Positions 40,862 to 49,516 of a stretch of 59,248 nucleotides of DNA are shown here, piece after piece (positions within the stretch are counted from its first letter, which is position 1; every line of letters starts with the position of its first letter). The translations under genes and the position numbers were made by a program. The stretch lies in assembly GCA_023248875.1 (NCBI GenBank), contig JAHFDT010000003.1, positions 1-59,248 on the forward strand, written 5' to 3'. The notes beneath the pieces were generated by a model that was not told the origin of the DNA, made no database searches, and saw only the letters and a list, made by a program, of their open reading frames with translations. The stretch comes from Myxococcales bacterium (GTDB lineage Bacteria; Myxococcota_A; Polyangia; Palsa-1104; SHYY01).

Positions 40862-41580
40862 TGTTTCACCTGCTCGGCAGCGCCGCCCGCGGGCTCGGGG
40901 CCGAGCAGCTGGTCATCGGTCAGTTTTTTGAACTCTTCGATGGTCGCCACGGGAATGCCGATCGGGCCGACGAGCTCATTGCCGGCGTGGATGAGGCGCG
41001 GCGCCAGCACCTCCGGCCCCTTGGCGCGCCGCACGCCCATCGCCGTGGCGAGGTTCAGGTTGGGCGCGATGTGGGCGTGGACGAACCACCACATGCAGCC
41101 GCCGTGGAGGGTGCCGCCATTCTCCTTCTGGAAGCTGGGGCCGCCGTTCCAGGGAGTCTGCCCCTGTGTGGCGGCGATGTGCTTATCGAGGAACTGCTCA
41201 TAGTGGGCAACCTGCTCTGGGGTGAGCGCCAGGGTAAGGTATTGGCCACCGATCGCATGGGGCATGACATCGGCTGACTTGCGTTTGAAATAGGAGATCG
41301 AATAGCCGGGTTGGATGGTCAGCTCGCCATGGACCTTGTCGTTGTTGGTCCGCCAGAGGATGGCCCCCTTGCCGGACTGAAACGTAGCGAGGAAATCGTC
41401 ATGGGTGGCGGGCAGCACGGGCACGAAGTGGCGCTCGATTTGGCGGGTGCCGAGATCGCGCTGCACCACGCGAACGGGCAGACCGTGCTTGTCGGCATAG
41501 ACCTTGGTGAGCGCGGCGAGCTTGGGCGGCGCGGCGAAGGCCAGGCTGCTCAGCAGCGATAAGCAGAGAGCGCGGATCAT
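40858..41580 (-). CDS. Paralogue 2 of tandem exported family
   Basis: 240 residues; the most divergent middle: FKRKSADVMPHAIGGQYLTL, and GTLHGGCMWWFVHAHIAPNL replaces the usual WLVHAEL. Signal identical to paralogue 3 and 3' end identical to paralogue 1, marking local conversion. Cys in GGCMWW is retained. Unknown function. Confidence 0.8.
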   Translation of the reverse strand: MIRALCLSLLSSLAFAAPPKLAALTKVYADKHGLPVRVVQRDLGTRQIERHFVPVLPATHDDFLATFQSGKGAILWRTNNDKVHGELTIQPGYSISYFKRKSADVMPHAIGGQYLTLALTPEQVAHYEQFLDKHIAATQGQTPWNGGPSFQKENGGTLHGGCMWWFVHAHIAPNLNLATAMGVRRAKGPEVLAPRLIHAGNELVGPIGIPVATIEEFKKLTDDQLLGPEPAGGAAEQVKQ

Positions 41581-42314
41581 TGTTTCACCTGCTCGGCAGC
41601 GCCGCCCGCGGGCTCGGGGCCGAGCAGCTGGTCATCGGTCATTTTGTTGAAATCCTCGATCGTCGCCACCGGGATGCCAATCGGACCGACGCGCTCGTTG
41701 CCCGCATGGATGAGGCGGGGCGCCAGCACCTCCGGCCCCTTGGCACGGCGAACGCCCATCGCGGTAGCAAGGTTGAGATTGGGGGCGAGCTCGGCGTGGA
41801 CCAGCCACCACATGCAGCCGCCGTGGATGATGTTGGTCCCCGGCATTTTGTAAGTCAGGCCCCCCATGGAGAGCGTCTTGTCTCCACCCACATGCGGCTT
41901 GAGCATCCCCTCCCAGTGTTTGACCTCCGGTTCGTCGACCGCCAGGGTCAGGTAATGGCCGCCCTGTAGGTGGGGGAAGACGGCCTGGGCGGCAGCCGGC
42001 GATCGGGCTGGCGAATAGTAATGGAGTGCTTGGCCGGGGCTGAGGCTGATCACGGGGTGAACCGCGTCGCGGCTCGCCCGCCAGACGATCGCTCCCTGGC
42101 CGATTTGGAAAGTATTCAGGAAATCGTCATGGGTGGCGGGCAGCACCGGTACGAAATGGCGCTCGATCTGGCGCGTGCCGAGATCGCGCTGGACTACCCG
42201 CACCGGCAGCCCGTGCTTGTCGGCATAGACCTTGGTGAGCGCGGCGAGCTTGGGCGGCGCGGCGAGGGCCGCGCTGCTGGCGAGAGAGAGCAGGACCAGA
42301 AGCGAGCGCCTCAT
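41577..42314 (-). CDS. Paralogue 1 of tandem exported family
   Basis: 245 residues, first of the array. AAAGGAG (complement of 42321-42327) lies 6 bases ahead of ATG 42314, so I prefer it to ATG 42320, which would touch the ribosome site. Signal RRSLLVLLSLASSAALAAPPK, then the family core with FPHLQGGHYLTLAVDEPEV and IIHGGCMWWLVHAEL. Lies 11 bases after the CoA-transferase-like gene, whose stop overlaps the ribosome site. Confidence 0.8.
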   Translation of the reverse strand: MRRSLLVLLSLASSAALAAPPKLAALTKVYADKHGLPVRVVQRDLGTRQIERHFVPVLPATHDDFLNTFQIGQGAIVWRASRDAVHPVISLSPGQALHYYSPARSPAAAQAVFPHLQGGHYLTLAVDEPEVKHWEGMLKPHVGGDKTLSMGGLTYKMPGTNIIHGGCMWWLVHAELAPNLNLATAMGVRRAKGPEVLAPRLIHAGNERVGPIGIPVATIEDFNKMTDDQLLGPEPAGGAAEQVKQ

Positions 42315-42325
42315 GGCCATCTCCT

Positions 42326-43846
42326 TTATTGAGCGGCGGGAGGCGCTGCCACCACCGGCAGCCCCTCGATAAGCTTGGCGTGCTGCTCGGCTGTGACCAG
42401 CTGTCGCTTGAGTGCCTCGTCCGCCACGTCGCGGCGCATTTCAGCGGGTGCCAGCCGGATCGAGTGGTAGACGCTGCGGACCAATTTATCGAACTGTGCC
42501 TGCTGGAGGAGGCCGGCCTTCAGCGGCGCGGCGGCCAGCTCGGCACGCAGCACCGGATGCGCCACTCTCAACATTTCGTAGGTTCGCTGCGCATCCGAGA
42601 GCCCGCGCAGTTTACGCGTTGCGCCCCACTCGGTGACGATGTGGTCGACGTGCTCCTTCGGGGTGGTGACCACGTCCCCGTTGAGCTTGGGAACGATCGT
42701 CGAGCCGCCGTCCTTGTTGCGCGAGCGCAGCGCGAGAATGGCGAGCCCTTTCTTCGACAACGAGGCGCCCTCCATGAAGTCGGGCTGGCCGCCGGGGAAG
42801 CTGATGATCCGATCGCCGATCCGCTCAGCGTTGACATTGCCGGTGAAGTCGACCTCGAGCGCGGTGTTGATGGCGCGCATGCGCGGCTGGGCAGCGATAT
42901 TGGCTGGGTCGTTGACTTCGCCAGTGGTCGCCATGCGGATCTTCGGGTTGTTGCCGGCCAGGCCGTAGAGTGCGTTCGTGCCATGGAGGAAGCTGAAGAC
43001 CGCCTCCTTGACCGCCGGCTTGTCGCCCACCATGAGCTCGCGTACCCAGTCGGAGCCCATTTCGCTCCAGATGCGCATCTTCCGCTTCTGCTGGAGCGCC
43101 GCGCCAACGCCATTGAGCGAGTTGCCGATGCCGACCTGGATGGTGGTGCGCAGGCGGTTCGGCACGAGACGCGCAATGTGGCTGGCGATCGCCTTTTCGG
43201 GCGCGCCCGGCTGGATGCCGTTGTGCTCCGAGAGGATGCCGCCGCCGTCGATCACCGCAGTGAGCTCGTCATATTTGATGCGGTTGCCGTAGGTGTGGGC
43301 GACGTTGGGGTTCACTTCCGCGATGATGCGGCCGCCGCGCGCCTGCGCCGCGCGCAGGGCCATCAGCGTCAGATCGCCCGCCGAACCGAGGCTAACGTAG
43401 CCATCTTTATCGGGCGGGCTCACGCGGACCACCACGGTATCGATCGGCATTTCGCCCGACTGGATCTTCTTGCCCAAATTGAACAGCGAGGCGCGGTGCA
43501 GCGTGGCCGTGCCATCTTTGGCGGCCTGGCGGTTTTGCGGCGAAACGAATAGCAGATTGGGGTGCCACTTGTCCGCCACCTTGGCATCGAAGTTCTGCGA
43601 CGTAGCAAAGGTCGACATGTAGTAGACGTTGGTGCGGTGGGGTCGCGCGAGCGCGGTGGCTCGCATCGCCGGGACCAGATTGGAGGGCATGGCCGAGCCG
43701 GTGGCGAAGAAGACATGGTTGCCCATCTCTTTGGCGGCATCCCCGATCGAAAGCTTCTTCGGTGCGGCGGAGGCTCGTGGCAAAAGAGCCAGTGCGGAGA
43801 GCACCAAAAGGAGCGGGCGGAGGCGTCGGTTAGCGGAAAGGGACAT
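42326..43846 (-). CDS. Exported acetyl-CoA hydrolase/CoA-transferase-fold protein
   Basis: 506 residues of the acetyl-CoA hydrolase / 4-hydroxybutyrate CoA-transferase family. Visible: IWSEMGSDW with Glu262 at the position of the catalytic Glu (SEM.SDG in relatives), TYGNRIKYDELT, PGGQPDFMEGASLSKKG near 345, and VTEWGATRKLRGLSDAQR. Unusually, it begins with a signal peptide (NRRLRPLLLVLSALALLPRASA), so it should leave the cytoplasm, where CoA is absent. Start chosen as ATG 43846 (GAGGG ahead) rather than 43864. It heads the operon with the six tandem exported proteins. The real substrate may not be a CoA ester. Confidence 0.8.
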   Translation of the reverse strand: MSLSANRRLRPLLLVLSALALLPRASAAPKKLSIGDAAKEMGNHVFFATGSAMPSNLVPAMRATALARPHRTNVYYMSTFATSQNFDAKVADKWHPNLLFVSPQNRQAAKDGTATLHRASLFNLGKKIQSGEMPIDTVVVRVSPPDKDGYVSLGSAGDLTLMALRAAQARGGRIIAEVNPNVAHTYGNRIKYDELTAVIDGGGILSEHNGIQPGAPEKAIASHIARLVPNRLRTTIQVGIGNSLNGVGAALQQKRKMRIWSEMGSDWVRELMVGDKPAVKEAVFSFLHGTNALYGLAGNNPKIRMATTGEVNDPANIAAQPRMRAINTALEVDFTGNVNAERIGDRIISFPGGQPDFMEGASLSKKGLAILALRSRNKDGGSTIVPKLNGDVVTTPKEHVDHIVTEWGATRKLRGLSDAQRTYEMLRVAHPVLRAELAAAPLKAGLLQQAQFDKLVRSVYHSIRLAPAEMRRDVADEALKRQLVTAEQHAKLIEGLPVVAAPPAAQ

Positions 43847-43991
43847 GGGTACCCTCGGCCGCATACCATTCGCGGCGCCTCTCCTCTACGCAATGGCCAT
43901 GCCAAGGGAAAGGGCTGCAAAGAGCCGGTTTTTCCGTTCCTGGCCTGGCCAGTCGAGCTGCCATGGCCGGCGGGAATGGCTGCTATTTTCC

Positions 43992-44020
43992 TTGAACCCC
44001 TCTCGCCCAACAATTATGCT
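43992..44020 (+). promoter_or_regulatory. Promoter of Glt-like cluster
   Basis: TTGAAC (43992-43997), 17-base spacer, TATGCT (44015-44020), then a leader of about 30 bases with AAGGGAG before ATG 44056. It lies in the 209-base gap between this cluster and the divergent CoA-transferase-like operon; I see no clear promoter for the other strand. Confidence 0.65.
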
Positions 44021-44055
44021 TCCGCTTCCTCGGGAATCCGACCGAAAGGGAGACC

Positions 44056-45705
44056 ATGGACCTTCGTCGACTGGGCGGAATGGCTGTCATTTTTGCACTG
44101 CTTCTTCCTGCGCTCGCGGATGCAAAAAAGAAGACCAAGCCGGAGGAGGGGGGCGAAACCATGACCTTCACGCCCGAGGAGACGGGCGCGGCCAAAGCCA
44201 AGCGGGCGGCGGTGATCGATGAGAAGGCGGCCGCGGGAACCGCTTCGAAGGTGCTCGATAGCGCCCTCAAGCTGTACGAGAAAGAGGACTACTATTCGGC
44301 CACCATCGGGTTGAACAAGGTGATGGAGGGTCAGACCACCGACGATGAGATCAATCGTCAGCGCGCCGAATTCTTTATGGGCAAGGCGCTCTTCAATATG
44401 GGCTACTACTCGGCGTCGCTCTCCTATTTCGACCGCATCGTCCAGCGGGGGGGCGAGCACCACTACTACGCCAAAACGCTGCAGTGGCTGGCATCGCTGT
44501 CGCAAAAGCTGCCCGAGTCGGCGGGCGTGCTCGATAAGATCGGCAAGTACACGCGCGAGGATCTCGACCAGCCGGCGCTCGAATCGGTGCGGGACCAGCT
44601 CTTTTTTCTACTGGGCCGCTACCACTACACGAAGGGCAATTTCAAAGAGGCGGTGGGGCTGTTTCAGGCGCTGCCCGAGGCGAGCGAATTCTACGCCCGC
44701 GCCAAGTTTTTCGAAGGCATCACCTACGTGCGCCAGTACCAGGCGCAGCCCGCTGCCGAGGCCTTCAAGGCGATCTTGCGCAAAGCCAAGGAGCACCCCG
44801 ATAAGGCCACCCAGGAGTTCGAGGAGCTGGCCAACATTTCCTTGGCGCGCACCTTTTATTCCCTATCGCAGTTCGACAAGGCGGTGAAGTATTTCGACCG
44901 TGTGCCGACCGAATCGGCCGACTGGTTGGCGTCGCTGTTCGAGTCGGCCTGGGCGCAGTTCCAGATCGACGGCGACTCGAAGGCGCTCGGCAATATCCAT
45001 TCGATCAACGCGCCATTTTTCGAGAACGAATTCTATCCCGAGTCGCTGATTTTGAAGGCGGTCATCTACTTCCAACGCTGCAACTACGAGCTGGCGATGG
45101 CGGCGGTGGCGGAGTTCAACGAGACCTATCCGGGGCTGAAGAAGGACATCGAAAAGGTAATCAACAAGTACCCGGACAACGCGGCTTTTTACAAGTATGT
45201 GCTCCGGATCCGCCGCGGCGAATCGGGGCTACCCGACCGTGTGCAGCGCGCGGCCGAGGGGGCGCTGTCGGACAAGACGCTGGTCAAGACGCTCGACTAT
45301 GTCGCCGAGCTCGACCGCGAGCTGCACCAGGTGGAGAAATCAGACCCGGCCTGGAAGTCGACGGCCATCGCTGGCAACATCTTGCAGGATCTGACGCTAC
45401 AGCAGTCCCTGGCGCAGAACGATGCCGGCACCATGGCACGTGATCGCCTCAAGCGGCTCTCGACGGAGATCCAGGAGCTGGTGAAGCAGGCGCTCAAGAT
45501 CGAGTACGAAACGCTGAATGCGCAAAAGGGCGTGCTGGAGGCGTCGCTGCGGAGCGAGCAGTCGGTCGCGAGCGGCACCGCGCGCAAGAATGCCGAGGTG
45601 GTCGCCGATGATGAGCACGAGAAGTGGCCCTTCGACGGCGAGTATTGGCAGGACGAGCTCGGGTACTATAAGTCCCGCATCGTCAACAAGTGCTCGGCCA
45701 AGTGA
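44056..45705 (+). CDS. TPR periplasmic protein, GltC-like
   Basis: 549 residues. Signal RRLGGMAVIFALLLPALADA, a Lys-rich linker, then helical TPR-type repeats (LKLYEKEDYYSATIGLNKV, ALFNMGYYSASLSYFDRI, RYHYTKGNFKEAVGLFQAL, TFYSLSQFDKAVKYFDRV). The C-terminus EYWQDELGYYKSRIVNKC is of the kind seen in Myxococcus gliding-motility TPR proteins. As the first gene before GltD- and GltE-like proteins, it most resembles GltC, though other periplasmic TPR proteins of the complex are possible. A second copy of its last 19 codons follows after a palindromic repeat. Confidence 0.72.
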   Translation: MDLRRLGGMAVIFALLLPALADAKKKTKPEEGGETMTFTPEETGAAKAKRAAVIDEKAAAGTASKVLDSALKLYEKEDYYSATIGLNKVMEGQTTDDEINRQRAEFFMGKALFNMGYYSASLSYFDRIVQRGGEHHYYAKTLQWLASLSQKLPESAGVLDKIGKYTREDLDQPALESVRDQLFFLLGRYHYTKGNFKEAVGLFQALPEASEFYARAKFFEGITYVRQYQAQPAAEAFKAILRKAKEHPDKATQEFEELANISLARTFYSLSQFDKAVKYFDRVPTESADWLASLFESAWAQFQIDGDSKALGNIHSINAPFFENEFYPESLILKAVIYFQRCNYELAMAAVAEFNETYPGLKKDIEKVINKYPDNAAFYKYVLRIRRGESGLPDRVQRAAEGALSDKTLVKTLDYVAELDRELHQVEKSDPAWKSTAIAGNILQDLTLQQSLAQNDAGTMARDRLKRLSTEIQELVKQALKIEYETLNAQKGVLEASLRSEQSVASGTARKNAEVVADDEHEKWPFDGEYWQDELGYYKSRIVNKCSAK

Positions 45706-45731
45706 GGGCGCAGATGAAACTAGCGAAAACA

Positions 45732-45803
45732 CCGCGCGGGGAGCGCGCGGCAGGGGGAGGCTCGAGCGAGCTTGGATCGCTGGAGGGGGACGGGAAGGTC
45801 CCC
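45732..45803. repeat. Intergenic palindromic repeat, copy B
   Basis: Same three-hairpin element as 7408-7482: CCGCGCGG-ggag-CGCGCGG (45732-45750), a middle stem CTCGAGCGA with TCGCTGGAG, and GGGGAC-GGGAAG-GTCCCC. The middle stem has different bases from copy A but still pairs, with one mismatch, so the fold and not just the sequence is kept. Confidence 0.72.
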
Positions 45804-45863
45804 GAGTATGCCGAGCTTGGGTACTACAAATCGCGCATCGTCAACAAGTGCTCGGCCAAGTGA
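45804..45863 (+). pseudogene. Relic second copy of GltC-like C-terminus
   Basis: Encodes EYAELGYYKSRIVNKCSAK plus stop, almost the same as the end of the preceding gene (45640-45705, EYWQDELGYYKSRIVNKC...). In the aligned ELGYYKSRIVNKCSAK part the base differences are all silent (ctc/ctt, tat/tac, aag/aaa, tcc/tcg). It has no start or upstream body and is probably the tail of a deleted tandem paralogue. Confidence 0.6.
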
Positions 45864-45877
45864 GAGGTTAGGTTCCG

Positions 45878-48800
45878 ATGAATCGAGTTGCCTTCGGGAG
45901 CACCCTTTTGTGGGTAGCCGTCGCCACCGCTGTTCCTCCTAAATACACCAAAAAAGAGGCGTCGGTGACGTCGCAGCAGACCGCGCTCACCAAGCCGGCG
46001 CAGCGGGCCAAAGAGGAAAAACAGCGGCCCACCATCGATGCTTCCGATGTATTCGGCGGCGTGGGTGAGCAGCTCAAAGCGGTCACAGATCAGCAGATCA
46101 AAGTGATGCAGCGCCTCATCGAGAACACCGGTGACGACGATCCGGAAAAGCCCGACTATCATTTCCGCATCGCGGAGCTCTACGCGCAGCAGGAGCACTA
46201 CTACAGCTTCCGCGCCCGCGAGCTCGACCAAAAGATCTTCGAAGCGGTGCAGGCGAACAAGGCGGCGGTGGCCGAGCAGTTCAAGAAGCAGCAGACCGAT
46301 TACGAAAACCGCGAGAAAACTTGGCTCAAGGCCGCGGTCAAGGAGTACCTGAAGGTCACCGAGAATCCCAAGTTCAATGGCTACAAGCGCATGGACGAGG
46401 TGCTGTTCTACCTCGCCTTTCTTTTGACGCAGCAGAAGCGCGAAGATCTGGCGCGACCGATCTTCAAGCGCCTCATCAAGGACTATCCCGATTCGAAGTA
46501 CATCCCCGATGCACTGCTCTCCTTCGGGGAGTACTACTTCGAGCAGAAGGACATCGAGAATGCGCTGCGTTTTTACGACAAGGTGCTGCAGTATCCGCAA
46601 TCGCGCGTCTTTGGCTACGCGCTCTATAAGAAGGGTTGGTGCTACCTCAACCTGCAGGACTTCAAATCGGCCCTGCAGATTTTCGAGAGGGTGATCCTCG
46701 AAACCAAAGTCGACAAGAAGGACACCAACAAGCTATCGCTTTTGAAAGAGGCGAAGAAGGATTCGGTGCGCGCCTACTCGCAGATTTCGTCGGCGCCGCC
46801 CGACAAGGCGTGGCCCTATTTTCAGCGCATCGGCGGCGATTTTGCGCCGACCATGCTCGAGCAGCTGGGGGAGCTCTACAACGCGCAGGGCAAATTCCCC
46901 GAGAGCATCGTGATCTATCGGCAGCTCATCAAGCTCAACCCCACTTCGCCCAAGCTCTGTTCGTGGCAGGAGGAGATCCTGCGCAACACACTGTCGAAGA
47001 CCGGTTCGCGCGCTACCCCCGAGGCGGTGCAGGAGCTCGAGCGCCTATCGGCGGTGCTGGAAAAGTTCAAGACCATGGCGGGCGTGAAGAGGGAGGCGGT
47101 CGAGGAGTGCCGCGATAACACCGCTGGCTCGCTGCGCGAGCTCGCGACGACCTGGCACAAAGAGGCGCAGAAGACCAACGTCAAGGAGACCTACGCGCTC
47201 GCCCAGTCGCTCTACAAGGAGTACATCACGAAGTTTCCCGAGGAGAAGGATGTCTACCCGATGACCTTCTACTACGGCGAACTCCTGTTCAAGTTGGAGA
47301 AGTTCTGCGATTCGGCGCCGGTCTATACCAACGTTGTCACGATGAACGGGGGCAACGACGCGCGCTATCGCAACGAGTCGGCCTACGCGGCGGTCATTTC
47401 GTGGAAGAACTGCCTCGCGGTTGACGACCAGGAGCATGTCGACGAGAGCCAGCGCAAGGGGGTGGTGAAGGACGTTCGCGACCAAAAGAAGGGCAAGGGC
47501 AAGGAGAAGGACCCGGAGAAGAGCCGGGCCGAGGAGCTGGCGAAGTTCAAGCCGCTCGAGATCCCGGAGAAGTGGCACAAGATGCTCGACGCCTTCGACA
47601 CCTACATCAAGTACGTGCCGAATTCTCCCGAGCTTCCGACCATCCGCTACCGTAAAGCGCGCGTTTTCTACGAATACAACCACTTCGAAGATGCGGCGAA
47701 GTTTTTCCGCGAGGTGGTCGAAAACCATCGCGATTCGGAGCTCGCGCCGGTAGCGGCCAACCTGCTTTTCGATTGCGATAACATTCTGCGGCAGGCGCAA
47801 AGCGGCACCTTTGAGCAGCTGCGCGGCGATACCAAGAAGTACTGCAGCTGGCCCGATCTCATCAAGGATGGCGACTTCGTCAAGCAGTGCGACACCATCA
47901 CGGCGAATCTGACCCGCATGGAGATCGAGGACTTCGAGCACAAGGGGGAAAAGGACATCAAGTACTATCGCAAGGCCGCCGATATGTACTGCAAGCTGGC
48001 GGAGGAGCACCCTGAAGACCCGAAGGTGGACGAGGTCTGGTACAACTGCGCGATCGATTACGAGCGCGCCAAGCAGCTTGGCAAGGCGATCGAAACGCGC
48101 ATCAAATTGATCAAGTTGAAGCCTGTCAGCATACTCGCGCAAAAGTCGGTCTTTTTCCTGGGGCGCGCCTACCGCGACATCGCCGCCTACGACAAGGCGG
48201 CGGAGCAGTTCGAGACCTTTGCCGTCAAGTATCCGGGGGAGAAGGCCAAGCCGGGCGACCGCAGTGCGCCCGACGCTGCGACCGCGCTCTATTCCGCGTC
48301 GATCTATCGGCGCGGCCTCGGCGAGGTGGAAAAGGCGGTCGAGGATGCTAAGAAGTTCGTCGATCTTTACGGCAATCGCGGTAAGGAGAACGAAGACAAG
48401 GCGGCGGGCGTCTTCTTTGGTCTGGCGCAGATCTATGAGCAGCAGAAGGATCGCGTGAAGCTGGCGAAGCATCTGAACGACTATCTGAAGGCCTGGGGGC
48501 AAAAGGGTGGCGCGGATCGACAGATCATCGCCAATGTGAAGCTGGGCGAGCTCGCCTGGGCCGATAGCTGCCCGGTGGCGGGGGTCAACGGCGCCTGCAT
48601 CGAGGTGACCCGCGTGCGTGCTTCGTCGGCGACGCGCGTGGCAGAAAGAGCGAGCAAGGGCAAGAAGGGCAAGAAGCTGAAGAAGAAGGGCGCGGTGCTG
48701 CCGGCGCAGTGCGGGCCGGAGACCAAATCGAAGATCACGCTGCATGAGCGCAAGCCGGCGCTGATCAAGCAGGCGCAGGACTACTTTGCTGCAGCGATGA

Positions 48801-49516
48801 AGGAGTATGCGAACGGCGCGGCAGTGAAGAAGATCCCCGGCAAAGACGAGGCGGAGCGGGCGGCGCGGGCCGATTCGATGATGTACTACGTGGCCGAGGC
48901 GCGCTCGATGGAGGGCAATCGGGAGTATGAGAAGCTGATTGGAATGAAGATCCCGGACAAGCTCGACTTTACGCCCGTCGATGTCAGCGCGTCGAAGGCC
49001 AAGCAGGCCAAGGACAAGAAGCGGCTCGACGACAACAGCAAGAAGTTTAAGACCTGGTACGAGACCAAGATCAAGCAGGTCGATACGGCGCAGAAGATCT
49101 ACCAGCAGGTGATTCTGTTCAAGCAGGCCCACTGGGCGATCGCAGCGGCGGCACGAATCGGTCAGATCTTCCAGGACTTCTCGGGTCAGCTCTACACTGC
49201 ACCGGTGCCGAAGGCAGGCAAGGCGCCGGAGGGGATGTCGCAGGAGGAGTTCGACCAACTCTTCCATGACTCCTACTGCGACCAGATGACCGATACCGCC
49301 GAGCCGCTCGAGACCAAGGCGGTTGAGGGGCTTTCGACCTGTCTCAAGAAGTCGACCGACCTGCAGTGGTTCAACGAGTGGTCGGCGCTGTGCGAGGCGG
49401 AGCTCAACCAGATCAAGCCGCAGGAGTACCCGCTCGCGTCGGAGATCCGCGGCGTGCCTGGCTACTTCGATAAACGGCCCGATTCGGCGTCCTTGATTAC
49501 GGAGCTCAAACAATGA
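45878..49516 (+). CDS. Large TPR periplasmic protein, GltD/AgmU-like
   Basis: 1212 residues, the same size class as Myxococcus AgmU (GltD, about 1218). Signal peptide NRVAFGSTLLWVAVATAVPP, then many degenerate TPRs, for example YHFRIAELYAQQEHYYSFRA, LFYLAFLLTQQKREDLARPI, LLSFGEYYFEQKDIENALRF and RKARVFYEYNHFEDAAKFF. A Lys-rich insert (KGKKGKKLKKKG) lies near residue 930. GltD is a periplasmic scaffold of the gliding complex. The stop overlaps the next gene (ATGA). Identification rests on size, repeat type and gene order. Confidence 0.8.
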   Translation: MNRVAFGSTLLWVAVATAVPPKYTKKEASVTSQQTALTKPAQRAKEEKQRPTIDASDVFGGVGEQLKAVTDQQIKVMQRLIENTGDDDPEKPDYHFRIAELYAQQEHYYSFRARELDQKIFEAVQANKAAVAEQFKKQQTDYENREKTWLKAAVKEYLKVTENPKFNGYKRMDEVLFYLAFLLTQQKREDLARPIFKRLIKDYPDSKYIPDALLSFGEYYFEQKDIENALRFYDKVLQYPQSRVFGYALYKKGWCYLNLQDFKSALQIFERVILETKVDKKDTNKLSLLKEAKKDSVRAYSQISSAPPDKAWPYFQRIGGDFAPTMLEQLGELYNAQGKFPESIVIYRQLIKLNPTSPKLCSWQEEILRNTLSKTGSRATPEAVQELERLSAVLEKFKTMAGVKREAVEECRDNTAGSLRELATTWHKEAQKTNVKETYALAQSLYKEYITKFPEEKDVYPMTFYYGELLFKLEKFCDSAPVYTNVVTMNGGNDARYRNESAYAAVISWKNCLAVDDQEHVDESQRKGVVKDVRDQKKGKGKEKDPEKSRAEELAKFKPLEIPEKWHKMLDAFDTYIKYVPNSPELPTIRYRKARVFYEYNHFEDAAKFFREVVENHRDSELAPVAANLLFDCDNILRQAQSGTFEQLRGDTKKYCSWPDLIKDGDFVKQCDTITANLTRMEIEDFEHKGEKDIKYYRKAADMYCKLAEEHPEDPKVDEVWYNCAIDYERAKQLGKAIETRIKLIKLKPVSILAQKSVFFLGRAYRDIAAYDKAAEQFETFAVKYPGEKAKPGDRSAPDAATALYSASIYRRGLGEVEKAVEDAKKFVDLYGNRGKENEDKAAGVFFGLAQIYEQQKDRVKLAKHLNDYLKAWGQKGGADRQIIANVKLGELAWADSCPVAGVNGACIEVTRVRASSATRVAERASKGKKGKKLKKKGAVLPAQCGPETKSKITLHERKPALIKQAQDYFAAAMKEYANGAAVKKIPGKDEAERAARADSMMYYVAEARSMEGNREYEKLIGMKIPDKLDFTPVDVSASKAKQAKDKKRLDDNSKKFKTWYETKIKQVDTAQKIYQQVILFKQAHWAIAAAARIGQIFQDFSGQLYTAPVPKAGKAPEGMSQEEFDQLFHDSYCDQMTDTAEPLETKAVEGLSTCLKKSTDLQWFNEWSALCEAELNQIKPQEYPLASEIRGVPGYFDKRPDSASLITELKQ

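Larger units (their letters stand above)
38013..42314 (-). repeat. Tandem array of six paralogous exported-protein genes
   Basis: Six copies of a gene of about 720 bases run head-to-tail, each start overlapping the previous stop by 4 bases (ATGA). Long exact matches mark recent duplication or conversion: 125 bp at 38693-38817 and 40116-40240, and 122 bp at 40801-40922 and 41520-41641, both spanning gene junctions. Confidence 0.9.

Noticed and set aside
38013..42314. Regular spacing of similar segments suggesting a CRISPR-like array
   Set aside because: The unit is a full gene of about 720 bases with coding constraint, not short repeats with spacers.
42329..43552. Open frame of 407 codons on the plus strand
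   Set aside because: Antisense of the CoA-transferase-like gene, which has clear family motifs and a signal peptide.
47045..49513. Open frame of 822 codons on the minus strand
   Set aside because: Lies wholly opposite the GltD-like gene; His/Arg/Leu-rich composition and absence of motifs are typical of antisense shadow frames in high-GC DNA.
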